Assembly: GCA_002049455.2 (NCBI GenBank)
Contig: KV918860.1
Span: forward strand, 1-64,000
Length of the DNA stretch: 64,000 bases
Direction of reading: 5' to 3'
Origin: Porphyra umbilicalis
Taxonomy: Eukaryota; Rhodophyta; Bangiophyceae; Bangiales; Bangiaceae
The notes under the pieces were generated by a model. The model worked only from the letters and a program-made list of their open reading frames with translations, ran no database searches and was not told the origin of the DNA. Numbering within the stretch: the stretch's first letter is position 1; every line of letters starts with the position of its first letter. This document shows, piece after piece, positions 46,112-57,875 of this stretch. The position numbers and the translations under genes are program-made.

Positions 46112-47576
46112 AGCGCCGCCTGCGCCTCGAACGGAATCTGCGGCCACTCGCGACTGCATGCTCATGAATATCAAATCTCGAGACGCCTGTGCGATCGTCA
46201 GCGCAACGTGTGTTTGTCTGCCATCGTCCCGATTTGGGTGTTTGTTCCCCGTTTAGACACAATTGTAGACAGATTTGGTTCGCAAAACGCTCGGAAATGC
46301 ACAAACGTCTGCCCAAACACCAGTGGTATGGTCGGCCGATGGAAAAATGCGAGCCTCCTGCGAACCAGCGCCATATTATCCGGTTGGACTTATATCTGGC
46401 CCACCAGTAGCTCGGTTCGCATATCTGCTTCACGACGTTGGCGGGATGACCGGTTTTCCAATACCTCTGCCCATAACTAGCAAGTATGCCACGTTTAACG
46501 AATAATACGCAAAAGCGGTTCGCAACCGACGTTGTTGGGTGTGCTCTAAGTCTCTTGTATCCGTGGACGTGATAACGAGAATGCACTGTAGTCTTGAGCG
46601 CACCCGTGGTGCAGAAGCCGGGCGGTGTACATGTCACAGACGTGTAAAACTCTTCATCCCGGCGAGCCCCGGCGAGTGTTAAGTCGTCCAGGCCGCCCCG
46701 CGACTCCGATATAAGGTCTCTCTCCGTGGCCTTCCCCCCTATCACGACCAGTTCAAGGGGGGCCATCAATAGACTTTCAGTAGCCCCTCCACGCCTCGCC
46801 CGAAATGCCTTTCCAGCCATCGCAACACGCCTCCCGCCCCACGATGCGCAAGACGTGGGGGAGGGCGGGGGGGGTGTGGGCGCCGCCCGCCACACCGCTC
46901 GCCGCGCCGCCGCCCCCGCCGCCCCCGCCGGACGCCGCGGCCGGGTCGGGCCACCGCCCACGGCCGCCCCCCCCCCTCCCCCCCCCAAAATCCCCAGAAG
47001 CCACCCCGTGCCCGTCCGAGCGGCTGCTCCGCGGCTTCACTGCGGAGGGGGCAGCCCCCCCCACCCCGCAACCCTTCGCCCCCGGCGCGTCGGGGGCTGC
47101 CATCGCCCCCGCCATAACCACCGCCACATTCAGCCGCCGGCGCACGCTTCCGCGGCCGTCCCACGAGCGGGGCAGCCCGCGCCGACGGGGGCAGCGCGGG
47201 AGGAGGCGCCCGCACTCTTTAACTGAGCGGCCTTCGACGTGGGGGAGTGTCATTAAGATAGAAGACGAGCACGCAGCCCTGATGGTGAGCAAACGTGATG
47301 GGAGCGGTCGAAGAGGAACCCACGTCAAAATCGGAGGGGGGGGGTGGCATTGGGGTGGGATTCAACCGATCCTTCGTGTGTCCCCCCCTCTGGTGGATGA
47401 CCTGGCCAGTTTCTGGGTCGGGCCCGTGATTGCGACGCTTTCAGCCAGGCTGCTGCTACCTGTCCTTGCCCGTCCTAGGGGTACACATAGGCTCTTGACT
47501 ATGGAAATACTTCTTCTCATTGGGCTGGTCGGATAGCAGTGTTTGAACTGGTGTCTGAGCGTCTGCAAAGGGGCAT
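46112..47576. other. stretch without a supported gene
   Basis: From 46112 to about 46720 the composition is balanced with no convincing frame. From 46800 to 47230 it is C-rich with several C homopolymers, giving long Pro-rich or Ala-rich frames that I treat as compositional. The next gene starts at 47577. Confidence 0.45.
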
Positions 47577-49694
47577 ATGAGTATAGCAGTCGCACCGGCA
47601 TACTCGACTGTGGCCGTCACTGTGGCGCGCATCTTGCTTGTGTCTCGACATCTGCAGCGGCCGACGTGTGCTGTACCCACCGGTACCAACCGGCCCTCGG
47701 GCATGGCCATCGTCATCGCGTGCCGGTGGCCCGGCGCAGATGGGGCCACGCTCGTGTTTTCTGCTCCGGGACCCGACCACGGATGTCCACGAGATCTCAC
47801 CAAGCTTGTGTGGCTTCAAGGAGACCTGGAGCCGCATGTGTTTGACAACAAGCATGACGCCGCGGCGTGGACGAACGCGGGGCTGCAGATGATGCCGCGG
47901 GGCGTGCAGGTTCCCTTACCGTCTTCATGTTCGGACCGTGCCGTTCAACTAATGCTGGGAAGTCCCTGCAGGTTCTTCAACCTGAGCACTCATCGTGGCT
48001 TGGAGCGCTTATTTTCCGCACTTCGCGACAGTAAAGGTGTTGGGCGGATGCATACCAGGTGCTTTTCGTCATTGGCTGCGGCCCTGTCTTCAGTGAAGGT
48101 CGCAGCCCCCTCCTCATCTACCTCACCCAGTCCATCTATGGTATGCCTTCAAGTTCAAATAGCATCCAGTGCGTCGCACCGATCGGTGGGCATCGTACAA
48201 GCACTTGCTTCGCTTGGTCGTGATGAGGGCCGGCCATGGGCCAGGCCTCCGCCTCCCGTGGCCTCCTACTCGTTCTCGACTGCAATAACCGGGGTCGGTG
48301 TCAAGAGGTCCCGCGCGGAGGGATCTTCCGGCCGTGGCGGCTGGAGGGTACCGGGTCATCGTCGACCTATCGATCGACACGCCTCTCTCATCGTCTCCAT
48401 GCTGGAGGGGGGTGAAAGTGTGTTTGTGACCGGCATCGCCGGGTCGGGCAAGACGACAATACTCAAGAAGGTTATGCCCTTCTCAGAGATGCTCGACCCC
48501 AGGATGGGAGTCTGCGCGACGACTGGAGTGCCGGCCAGTCTCCTAGGTGGAGTGACGCTCCACTCCTGGCTCGGGCTAGTGCCGGAGGTTGTTCTCGCCG
48601 TGGCCTCTGAGTTGGACGTGGAGGTCGTCGTAGCGTGATTGCCGCTGCCTGCCCGGCTTCGGATACGCAGCGCGCGCTTCCTGATCGTGGACGAGATCTC
48701 CATGCTAAATACTGCGCTGCTGGATGGGGTAGAACGTCTCTGCCGCCACCTACGGAGAGCTCCTTCAACGCCGCTAGGGGGTATTGTCGTCCTTTTTTGC
48801 GGCGCGTTTTTGCAGCTGGCACCCGTGCCAAGTCCAGGGGCCCTCTCTGGGCAGTTCTCTTTTCAAGCCGATGTGTGGCCGATGCTCTTCTGCCCGAGGG
48901 CTGTCGTTCTTACGACAGCCGGCCGCCATGGTGCCTATGCTGGGTTCAGCTTCTTACTTCTCCACATGCGCAGGGCCGAGCCCACGCTGTCTGAAGAAGA
49001 GCTCCTGCGATCCACGGTTGAGACGACAGCTCCCGATGAAGCCGTCTACCTGTATTCAACTACAGAAGCGGCCAAGGTGCGCAACTACAAGTGCTTAGTG
49101 AGCGTGGAACAGCCCCTTGTCACTTTTGGAGCGGAAGACGACTACAAGCAGCTGTCCGATCGCCATGGGAAGCAGCTGCTTGCCGACTACACCAAGGCCG
49201 AGTACGAAATGAAGCTGTGTGTCGGTGCCGTCGTGCTTCTCGCCTGCAACGCGTACTTCCACGCGCACGGGTTGAGCGCGGGAGCCCGAGGTGTCGTGAT
49301 TGGCTTCTACACCTCCGCGGACAAGAGAGGCAAGAGCGAGAGGCTACCGATTGTGGACTTCTTACTGCCGGCGGCTGCTCGGCGTCGGCTCTTCATCAAG
49401 CGGGAGATGTTCTGTGTTACGTCTCTGTCTGCCAGGGAGAAGGAGGCAGCGACGCGGCGGCAAGTTACCCTCGTGTTGGCGTGGGCCATGACTATTCACA
49501 AGGCGCAGGGTATGACTCTGGACACGGTAGTGCTCTCCTTAGGACGAGTTTTTACTTTTGCCATGGTCTATTTCGCATTTTCCCGCGTCCGTCGTCTCCA
49601 AGACGTCTTTTTGCTTTCGTTTGACGCCTCCCGCGTGTCTGTTTGTCGGCGGGCGCTTGAGTTTCAAGACCGCCTTCATCGTATCACACCATAG
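47577..49694 (+). pseudogene. PIF1-like SF1 DNA helicase, one in-frame stop
   Basis: The ATG at 47577 opens a frame of about 705 codons. Its first 280 residues show no known domain. The helicase part follows: Walker A VTGIAGSGKTTILKK (48420), CATTGVPASLLGG and TLHSWLGL (motif Ia), Walker B FLIVDEISMLNTALLDGVE (48680), and FCGAFLQLAPVP (motif III). It ends with VLAWAMTIHKAQGMTLDTVV and VYFAFSRVRRLQDVFLLSFD (motifs V and VI), the PIF1 signature. Motif III reads GAF where PIF1 proteins have GDF. A TGA at 48636-48638 splits the frame between motifs Ia and II, with coding sequence in the same frame on both sides. It is either a pseudogene or read through. PIF1-like genes are host genes or parts of Helitrons; no Rep domain is seen. 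Confidence 0.8.
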
Positions 49695-49774
49695 CACTAG
49701 AAGTACAAGGCTCATGCAGAGCATGGATGCACAGATCGCGCTGGAGCTCAGTACCTCGAGCCTCAAAAGAAATC

Positions 49775-50085
49775 GAATACTGTACTTGTCTATCAGCCTT
49801 CTTTTGGCTGATAGCATTTGGTATTCGTGTACTTGACTTTCTTTATAGGAGTGCATGTCTTTCTTTCGTGATGGTTCTTCTTCGCCTTGACACGACATGT
49901 CATGTGACTTCCACCTCCTTGGCCGTCGGTCCATAAACTGTCTGCCACGTTCGACCTTGTTTGCGGCCTCCCGCCGCCACTGTTCGCGGCCCACCCTGCG
50001 ACCCGTGATTGCAGCGCCCCCGCGGCGCCCCCGCCCGGCCCTGATTGCGGCACATCCCCTTACTCTTAAATGCTGCACCTTCCGC
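49775..50085 (-). repeat. dispersed repeat, copy 1 (downstream of the helicase)
   Basis: It shares GATAGCA, GTGTACTTG, ATAGGAGTGCATGTCTT and ACATGTCA, then degenerate ~25-bp units of the type TGTTTGCGGC, with 53630-53920. On the minus strand the two copies keep a common protein reading (DMSCQGEEEP, DMHSYKESQVH here). See the second copy. Confidence 0.75.
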
Positions 50086-52599
50086 CACCCCTGATTACAG
50101 CTACTGTCACCCCTGCCGATCGAAGACGTTGGCCTGGATGGGCGAGCGCCGCTCGCACTCAATGCGTAAAGGGGCTCCTTCACTCGACGCACAGTCGCGG
50201 GAGATTCCCGCGAGATTTTAGCGCACGACGAATGATGGTGAAACTCCAGAAAGATCAACTAGATGATCATCCAACCCCTTCTGAAATCGATGAAGCGATA
50301 CAATGGAAAATGAGCACAATTATTCGTCAAAAATATCTGAATATTACCGTCCGGTGACCGCCGTGTAACGTGGTGCAAGAGGTTGTCATAAAATGGCAGA
50401 AAAGGTAGCACAAAACCGTAGGATGTATATGAGACGATGGCTGTTCCTTTCGTAATTTCGTGAGACAGCGAGTTGGCAGACGACGCCCATTATGAGCCTC
50501 GCCAAACCGCGGGCGGTCAGGTGTCTCGGCATTTGCGCCCTCTCAATGCGGGTTTCGTGCGAGGCTCTGTCGCATTGTCGTGCTGTACACAGGCGGTACA
50601 CTGTAATTAATATTCGATGGCACTGGAGTCCAATTATCAATTTACTTTCAGCGAATTGCGTGCTATGCCATTTCACGAGAAATGTTTTTGAGGAGATGCG
50701 TTAATGGTCGTGGGATGGGCATGAGGCGCTTCATATAGGGAGCTCAAAGACCATGAAGAAGAGAGTTTTGAACAATTATGACCACGCCAAAGTGATCAGG
50801 GATGCTGATTTACTCATCCTGCTTCGTCTCGCCATGTATGACATACAGTTGTTTTTGCCCTGATTGCTGCTTGCGAGTTGAGGATGCCTGGGTGCTTTCG
50901 CTGTAGAATCGCACGCCTTCCTGAGACACCGCGAGACGCAAAAATGAAAGTCGTTTGGAGCAGAGCGTAACTATCCAGTCTGGGTAAACTGATGTCCCTG
51001 ATCACGCCTGTCATATCAGATCGTTGAAAAAAGTTCTCCTTCATCCTTTTTTGTGCGCCTGCAATGGGAGATATGGTGCCGTTGTCTGTCCCTGCGAGCA
51101 CGACATGGAAGTCGACCGCCGCTGGCCTGCGAGTGTCCCACACTGTGGTAGTGACGGACACCTTTGAGTTCCCCGCCCCGCCTTGTGTGACACGCTCACA
51201 TTCCAGGAGCTGGCGATAACCCTGTTGCCGTCAGCGCCCACCGTCAATCTGCTGTTCGACGCCAGCCTGCCTGCCCCTTCGCTGCAGTCCGCCGTCGTAC
51301 ATGTTACAGTCCCCTCGCTGCCAATCATGCCCCACCAGAGGCTGCACGGCGCGGCCCTAACCGTAACCCCCGTCTCTGTCCTCTCTTCCCTGACCGCGAA
51401 GCTTATCCCCAGCCCCGAACTTGTGTGAACGCAACCCTAGCTGCACTCAGTTCCTCGTAGCGCACCGATGACTGTCAATTGGCCCGCCGCCCACGTCGAT
51501 GGCGTAGGTCCTGTCTGGCATGTAGCATCGGAGGGCTTTATGTGCCAGAAGGTGTGGAGGGAGGATCAGCCTTTTCACTCGATGTGAGCCGATACCTTCA
51601 GCAGTGGCGCCTCCCCCACGGGGGTGCCCAACATGGTGATGGCGTGCCCCCTGCAGATGTAAGGAGGCCTTGAGGAATCTTCCAGGTGCGCACCGGGTGA
51701 GCGCGGGCGCTTGGCCACTGCGGGGTCCGCTTCTGCCGAAAAGGAAATAAATGATCTGATTTCTTGCTCTCCACCACTGGGGCTAGTCCACGAGGCAGGT
51801 ATTGGATTCTTTCCAGACAGGGTCCTTCCCCCACTTGGCACCAGCACGCGGGTCGCTCCGCCGCTCGTTGGGCCCTCTTCTGCTCGCCGCTCTCCACTGC
51901 CGAGACCGCCGCCCCGCCGTGCGTCATCGCTGAGGCAAACAGGTGTCCCCACCGTTCGCGGACGTCCGCCAATCCTCGCTGAAGCCGTCCACCGGCCTGA
52001 ATTCAGTCCTCGTCCGTCCGTCTCAGCCGTCGCACCGCCGCGTGTGGCCGGAAGCGTCAGTCACTGGCACGCGAGCATGGGCCCCAGAGGACTTGCACAC
52101 GCGGCGGGCTGGTGCCAGTTGGGGTGGCCATTCGGGGGACAGTGCCCCGGGCAGCCCGGGCGGCGCCTCCCCACACACAGAAAAAGCCCACCCTGGGATT
52201 GGGGGTGCGGTGCTACCCTCTTCCCCGTAGTAAACAGCTTTGCTGCCCATTCGGCTTCTGCAGGGTCGTCTAGGACGGAAGAACCCTGGAATCAGGGTTG
52301 CACCAGAGACGTCGCGTTTCACTAAAGGATGAGAGGAGGCCCGGCGGGCGAGCATGCCGACCAACGCGGCGGTACATACTACAGCGGATGTAGAATGATG
52401 GCCGCTGCTCAAGCTCAAAGAAGCTGTCCCACACGCCCGATTTGATGCTGTTTGCCGCGCAAAACCGTTACCCGCATGACATCCAGAATCCTGAATGCAC
52501 CCCGCGCGACTTTGGGCTCCACCCCTGGTGTGGTGGCTCACCGGTATGCTACCGAGAACAGAGGGCGACGCAAAGTGAGCCACTCTTGTGAAGCGTACA
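50086..52599. other. long stretch without a supported gene
   Basis: The composition is near balance with an AT-richer part at 50260-50720. No frame shows a domain or convincing composition. Frames of 95-230 codons at 51040-52710 overlap each other on both strands and look compositional. Confidence 0.45.
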
Positions 52600-52725
52600 T
52601 ATAGCCAAAAATGAGAAATAAAGACGGGTGTAACCCCCCAAAGGGCTTGCCACCAGCCAAGTCTCTCCTCTTCAAAGCGAAAAGGCCAGTAACGGGGGCT
52701 ACCGGTCACGCTGGGTATTTGCTTG
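52600..52725 (-). repeat. relic of a Ty3-family LTR
   Basis: GTAACCCCCCAAAGGGC, then TTGCCAC, and further on GGCCAGT...GGGGGCTACCGGT, occur in the same order and spacing as in the Ty3 copy 2 LTR (20610-20680), in the same orientation. The rest of the LTR is not recognisable, so this is an old solo-LTR fragment. Confidence 0.65.
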
Positions 52726-53139
52726 GCCGCGTGTGCGTGAGGCGCCCCGGTGCTAGCCGCACCTCGTGACGGGACGCCGGGAGGTGGCGCCCGAGCGCCG
52801 CGTCCGTGGCTTGAGCCGCTTCAGGGAAATGCAGGAGGGAGAGAATCTGCTGCTCATGTTGCTCATGGCCTCGTTTTCGGACAGGACGAGTGACCTGGCG
52901 CCTGCCCGAAACGGCCGCCGAGGTGGTGTGGGGGGGGGCGTTGCGTCGCCGCCGTCTTCAGTTGGTGGCACGAGTGGTGAGGCGATGAGGGCAGGGTCAC
53001 GTGGCGGCCGCAGCAGGAAGCGACATTTGACCGCAAATGGCGCGAGTAAGGATTTAGGGGCTTCGGGTCGGGTTTATCCTGCGGGGCTAGTCAGCAACTC
53101 CCCGGCATTCGACGCACTCCTTTGCCCGCCGTTTATCTA

Positions 53140-53538
53140 TTGCTGATCCCCGAATTTTGTCCTGGTGGACAGAGACTGACTTGCGGACCGACTCTCTCCA
53201 CCAATCAGATACGCCCCTGGGACTGACTTGGTGCGCCCGATTGCTTACATGTGCCCATCCAGCCTGGAAATCGACATCAGCTCCTCTTTTTTTCTGCACT
53301 TCTGGCAAGGAGACAGTAGAAAATCTCAAGATCTCGCATGGACAGCTTGCTCCGTGCCAAGAAAATCGGATCAAGGGGCAACAAACAGTGAGTTCTGCTG
53401 GATGCAAGGTCCTGGCATCGAATGCGGGCTTTCTATTGGCTTCGATGCCTTCTCACTGTCGTTTTCGACCAATGGAATGCTGTTGTTCACAGTCAGTCTC
53501 TGTCTCTGTCCCTCAGGACAAAATTTGGGGATCAGCAA
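53140..53538. mobile_element. TA-type MITE (copy c)
   Basis: The ends TTGCTGATCCCCGAATTTTG and CAAAATTTGGGGATCAGCAA are flanked by TA (53138-53139, 53539-53540). At 399 bp it is the same length as copy a and colinear with it. Confidence 0.93.
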
Positions 53539-53629
53539 TATGCTCGCACGACTGCAGCTTCTGGCCCCAGAACGGTCCTGTCAGCGTCGGAAGCAGTAGT
53601 TTGATAATAGCATTCTACACGTCTAATAG

Positions 53630-53920
53630 TCTCATATTGACTGATAGCACATGCGTGTGGTGTACTTGTTTTTCTTGATAGGAGTGCATGTCTTCCACTA
53701 GTGCTGGTCCTTGCTCGCCGTGACAAGACATGTCACGTGACCTCTGCCTCCTTGGCTGACCGTCCGGGCCCGGTCTTTCAGCCTTGACGTTGTTTGCGGC
53801 ACCTTCCGCCACCACTTTTTGTGGCTCCTCCCGGCACCACTGTTTATGGCACGTCCCGCGACCCCTGTTTGCGGCGCCCCCCCCCCACTGGCTCGGGCAC
53901 CTCTTTCCCGGATGTGTTTG
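53630..53920 (-). repeat. dispersed repeat, copy 2 (upstream of the Ulp1-like gene)
   Basis: This is the counterpart of 49775-50085. On the minus strand it reads DMSCHGEQGP and DMHSYQEKQVHHTHVLSVNM, against DMSCQGEEEP and DMHSYKESQVHEYQMLSAKR in the other copy, so the protein reading is better kept than random decay would give. The right part consists of degenerate GTTTGCGGCAC / GACCCCTG units of about 25 bp. Confidence 0.75.
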
Positions 53921-54096
53921 CGGCACGTATGCTGCCTTCTTTGAGTCACCCCTCCCACATTGTTAGCGGCAGCCCCTCCTTCTTGTCTGCGCCCTTTCCA
54001 CCGCGCTGCTCGCGGCATCCACCATGCCCTTTTGCTGCATGACGCCTACATGACTGCTGCGGCACCAGTAGCTGGCACAACTCCCGGCTCTTCATC

Positions 54097-57000
54097 ATGT
54101 CTCCGCCGCGCCGCGGTCGGTCTCAGAAGGGGACGCGGGTGACTGCCTCAACACGTTCGGCAGCAGATGGTGTGAGTCCTCCTCCAAGCGCAGCGGGGAT
54201 GACCGCCCGAGGCCGCAAGCGCGCTGCTGCTGCACCACTCGTCGACGACGCTTCCTCTGTGGCCAACACCACCGATGAAGTCCCGGGCGGGGGCGCGGGT
54301 GAGTCCAAGACAAAGCGGTTGCGTACGTCGGCTCGCCTCCGGGGAAAGTCGACAATCCCGTCGGAGGAGCGGGACCGCTTGTTTGACGTCGACAACGACA
54401 TCATCCAGTCGAACAGGTCATCCGTAGCTTTTCGCTACCCGCCGGGCGAGCCGGACGCCATTGACGTCACTCAAGATGACGTCGACACCCTTGTGGACGG
54501 CGGGCACCTGAGCGATGGCATTGTCGACTTCTGCTCCCCCGTTCTTCTCGGACCGGACATGGGGGTACCAAGCAACATCGCCACCTTCACGTCGCTGTTT
54601 GCGGCGTTTCTGATGCAGAAACGGGCTTCTGCGCAGGCGTCTCTCGCCAGTCAACCGTCGTCAACATTCGATCGTGAGTTTTGGGTGATGGCAGTCGTCC
54701 AGCACGGCCATTGGTGCTTGGCTATCGTCGTGCGGCCCGATGAGCTGGTCAGCCGCGTCATCAAGTTGGCCACTCGAGGTGGCAGCGTCGGCAGGGGCAC
54801 GCTGGTGAACAACACCTCCTTTTTGGTCATCGTCGACCCCAAGCGCGGTGGCAACGACTACCGTGGACTCAAGAAGGCGCTCGGCGACTAGATGGCGGAC
54901 AGGCTACACGAGAAGAATGAGTCGGCGGACAAGGCGGTGTTGCGCTCGCTTGTGGGCAAAGATCTTCCCCTACGACATGTGAATGTCCCGCAGCAGTTCG
55001 ACTGCTCGAGTTGTGGGCTCTTCGTGCTGGGGTTTTGGGCGGCGTTCATCCACGGCGACGACGAGACCCGCAGACTCATGTGCGGCCTGACGTCATCGAC
55101 CAAGAAGTCATCCGTTTGGACGGATTTTATGTCCACTCTACCAACAAGGAAGGACATCATCACCGCGTGTGACAAGGTGCGTCGCCAGGGACTCAAGGAC
55201 AACGCGGAAAAGGCCAAGTCAATAAGCTCCGATGGTCAAGCCAAAGTGACAGTCGCGATAATGGTCGCGGCGGCGGCGGCTGCTTTAGCGGTGGCAAGGC
55301 ACGCCTACCCAGTCCGCGTGGACAAGGACAAGCCCAGCGGCGCCAGTGGCAAGGGCAAGGGCGCGGAGACGGAGGTTAAAAAGACAACGGCAAGAAAGGA
55401 CACGGTCAACCACGCGTCCTCCCCGCACGTGAAAGAGGACGGGCAGGCGGGCGCCGGCGACAAGAACTTGGACAGGCGGACAGTCGATGCAGCGGCGGCC
55501 ACAGCGGCGGCTGCAGCCGTGGCCAAGGCCGCCACCGCCTCCTCCTCCCGGGCGGACAGAAGCGTGCCGGGCGGCGTGCTCGGAAAGATCAAGGACATCT
55601 AGACGACGGCAGCGGCCGCTGCAAAGGCCAAGAAAACCAGTGCGCCCCCCCCCCACGCTGAGGGAGACGGGTTGGCGTGCGTCGTGGACGCAGACATGGA
55701 CGTGGGCACGGGGGCCGCTGCGGCCCCTGCAGACGTGACGCCGGCTGCCTTCGCCCCCCCCGCCCACACGGACGACGCAGAGCCGGGCGGCGCGGACGGT
55801 GTGGCCAAGGACGGCGGGACGGCGGCCGCGGCTGCTGCAAAGGCAGCGGCTACCGATGCCCCCCCCCCCCGTTCTGAAGGAGGCAGGTCGGCACGGGCCG
55901 ATGACAAGGACATGGACATGGGCATGGCGGCCGCGGCGGCGCCTGACGGAGTGCCGTCGGCCATCAACTCCCCTCCCGCCCACACGGGCGACGTCGAGCC
56001 GAGCGGCGCCGGTGGCAAGAGCAACGACGGCGGGACGGTGGCGGCAGCTGCTGCCAAGGCTGCGGCCACCGATGCCTCACCCCCCCACTCTAAAGGAGGT
56101 GGGTCGGCGCGGGCCGACGACCAGGAGATGGACACGGGCGCGGCGGCCGCGACGGCGGCCACAGCGCCGACTGCAGGCGTGGCTGCGCCCCCCGAAGCCT
56201 TCCCCACCTTCGTGGACCCCGACGTACCGGCGGGCACCGGCGGCAGGGCTGTAGACCCGAGGACGGATGCAGATGCGATGGCCCCAGCGGCGGCCGAGCT
56301 AGCCTGCCAGGCTCGCCAAGCCCAGGCAAGTGCCTGTACGGCCGGCAATGTGAACACGTCCGCTGAGGAGGCCGCCAAGGCGGCGGCCGGCGCGGGTGTC
56401 GATTGTACATCCTTACCACTGGCACCACCTTTTGCTGTGCGGAAGCCCGCTGTCGCCACCCGTGGTGGCAAGAGCGTCTTGCTGCCGGGCGCTAGTCGCG
56501 TGGTCTCCCTCTTTTGGCGCATCTCAAACGCCGAGGCGGAGGCGGTCGAGACGTTGCTACATGACGGCGTTGACGCCAATAGCGTTGTCGGCGGCACATT
56601 GGCGCTCCTCCACGCGGTGAAGATGGGGCAGCGTGAGTAGATTTCCATGTTGTTAAGGGCGCGGGCAGACCCTAACCTTGCGTCTGGTCGGCGTCGGCTT
56701 ACGCCCTTGTTCGTGGCCGTTCGAAAGCGCGATGAGGTCATTTTGAGGCCCTTTTAACTGGTGGCGCGCTTTTCAGTCTGCTGGCGCCTTGTGGACTTGG
56801 TTCTGTGCGTCTTGCGGTCAGTGTGGGGAGCTTGTCTCTTCTCAAGATTTTACTCAACGCTGGTGCAGCAGCTGACCAGTGCGGCCTTGACGGCTGGACG
56901 CCGCTTCTTGAGGCTGCCTACCGCAACAACGTGGTGTGCGCTTCGAAGCTGGTACACAGGAGGGCTGACGTCAACAGTCGCGATCGCTCTGGCGTCGTCC

Positions 57001-57245
57001 CTTTGTACGTGGCTGCTGCCGCTGGCCGGGCGGAGCTGGTTCACCTCCTCGTTCAAGCGGGCGTTGACCTCCTACTGCCGGTTGGTCGCTCGTCTCCATT
57101 GGTAGCTGCTGCATCGGCCGGTCATCACGCCATGCTGAAGTCTTGGTGTCTCCCATTCGAGAAGAAGATGGCGGTGCTACGCGACCTTCAAGACAAGAAA
57201 GCGGACTTGGTGGCTCGTTTGTTGATGGACTTTGGGGACGGTTGA
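54097..57245 (+). pseudogene. Ulp1-like protease / Ala-rich repeat / ankyrin protein
   Basis: One reading frame runs from the ATG at 54097 to 56757, interrupted only by three TAG codons (54889, 55600, 56638). It begins with a basic head. A C48/Ulp1-like cysteine protease follows: His in VVQHGHWCLAIVV, Asp in FLVIVDPKRG, and Gln and Cys in VPQQFDCSSCGLFVL. Then come about three 72-residue Ala-rich repeats (AKAAATDAPPPRSEGGRSA; 55606-56190) that span the second TAG, and ankyrin repeats (VETLLHDGVDANSVVGGTLA). After a frame change near 56750, further ankyrin repeats (LLKILLNAGAAADQCGLDGW, HLLVQAGVDLLLP) end at 57245. By family it would remove SUMO or a similar modifier. Coding sense on both sides of each TAG implies recent loss or read-through. 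Ulp1 domains are also carried by several DNA transposon families. Confidence 0.75.
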
Positions 57246-57443
57246 TAACTGACCGTGGGTGTGTGCGTGCTGAGGTGTGATAAACCCATTTATGAAAACC
57301 GCTTCTGAGTGAAGTATGACTGTGTCGTGCAGACCTGATCGCTGACGCCAACTAGACGTCCTCGACGCTTTGTACTCACACTTGTGGGGCTGTCAAGAAA
57401 GGCCAGCGCCACTGCCTCCGCCATGCACGCTGAACAAGCAGCG

Positions 57444-57780
57444 TGTTGGACTATAAGTTTGAACTCCCCAGAACAATTCACACCGGTATTGTGGCTGTAG
57501 ATGAGTGGTATAGTTTTCGAATCCCGACAGGTTATGGGCCCAGAAAAATCCAGTTAGAGCTGGTTGACTTTGCAGGAGGTCGCAGTTTCAAATCTCACAA
57601 GGTGGCGACTTGGAAGGAAATCAGTCGCAGGAGCCTTGGGATTAGCTTCTTACGTGAGACCTGGCGACTTGAGGTCCTGTGAAGTTAGGGGGAGTGTTGG
57701 ACTATAAGTTTGAACTCCCCAGGACCATTCACCCCGGTATTGTGGCTGTAGCTGAGTGGTATAAATTTCGAATCCCGACA
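57444..57780 (+). mobile_element. TRIM (miniature LTR retroelement) with pol III-like boxes
   Basis: Two 86-bp direct repeats, 57444-57529 and 57695-57780, begin TGTTGGACTATAAG and end AATCCCGACA (TG...CA), with 6 differences. They flank a 165-bp non-coding centre that ends in the purine tract GTTAGGGGGAG. The whole is bordered by a perfect 5-bp target duplication, CAGCG (57439-57443 and 57781-57785). These are the marks of a TRIM/SMART element, at 337 bp very small. Each terminal repeat holds TAGCTGAGTGGTA (57748; one change in the first repeat), a perfect A box, and TTCGAATCCCGACA, close to a B box. The centre has a second tRNA-like pair (GTTAGAGCTGG, GTTTCAAATC). No proteins are encoded; mobility would depend on other elements. 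Looks whole for its kind. Confidence 0.85.
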
Positions 57781-57875
57781 CAGCGCTGGTCGGTAGCACG
57801 AGCGCGAACGGAGCGAAGACATTGGAATAATGTAAAGGCGTGTCCTTTTATTCTCTTGCGTAGGCTTTCGGTTTG

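Noticed and set aside
54889-56640. Genome-wide reassignment of UAG to an amino acid
   Set aside because: Other frames here appear to end at TAG (helicase at 49692), and the other in-frame stops are TGA and TAA, so a single codon change does not explain them.
47577-57245. A Polinton or other capsid-bearing element from the helicase and Ulp1-like genes
   Set aside because: No protein-primed polymerase, packaging ATPase, retroviral-type integrase or capsid sequence is seen between or around them.
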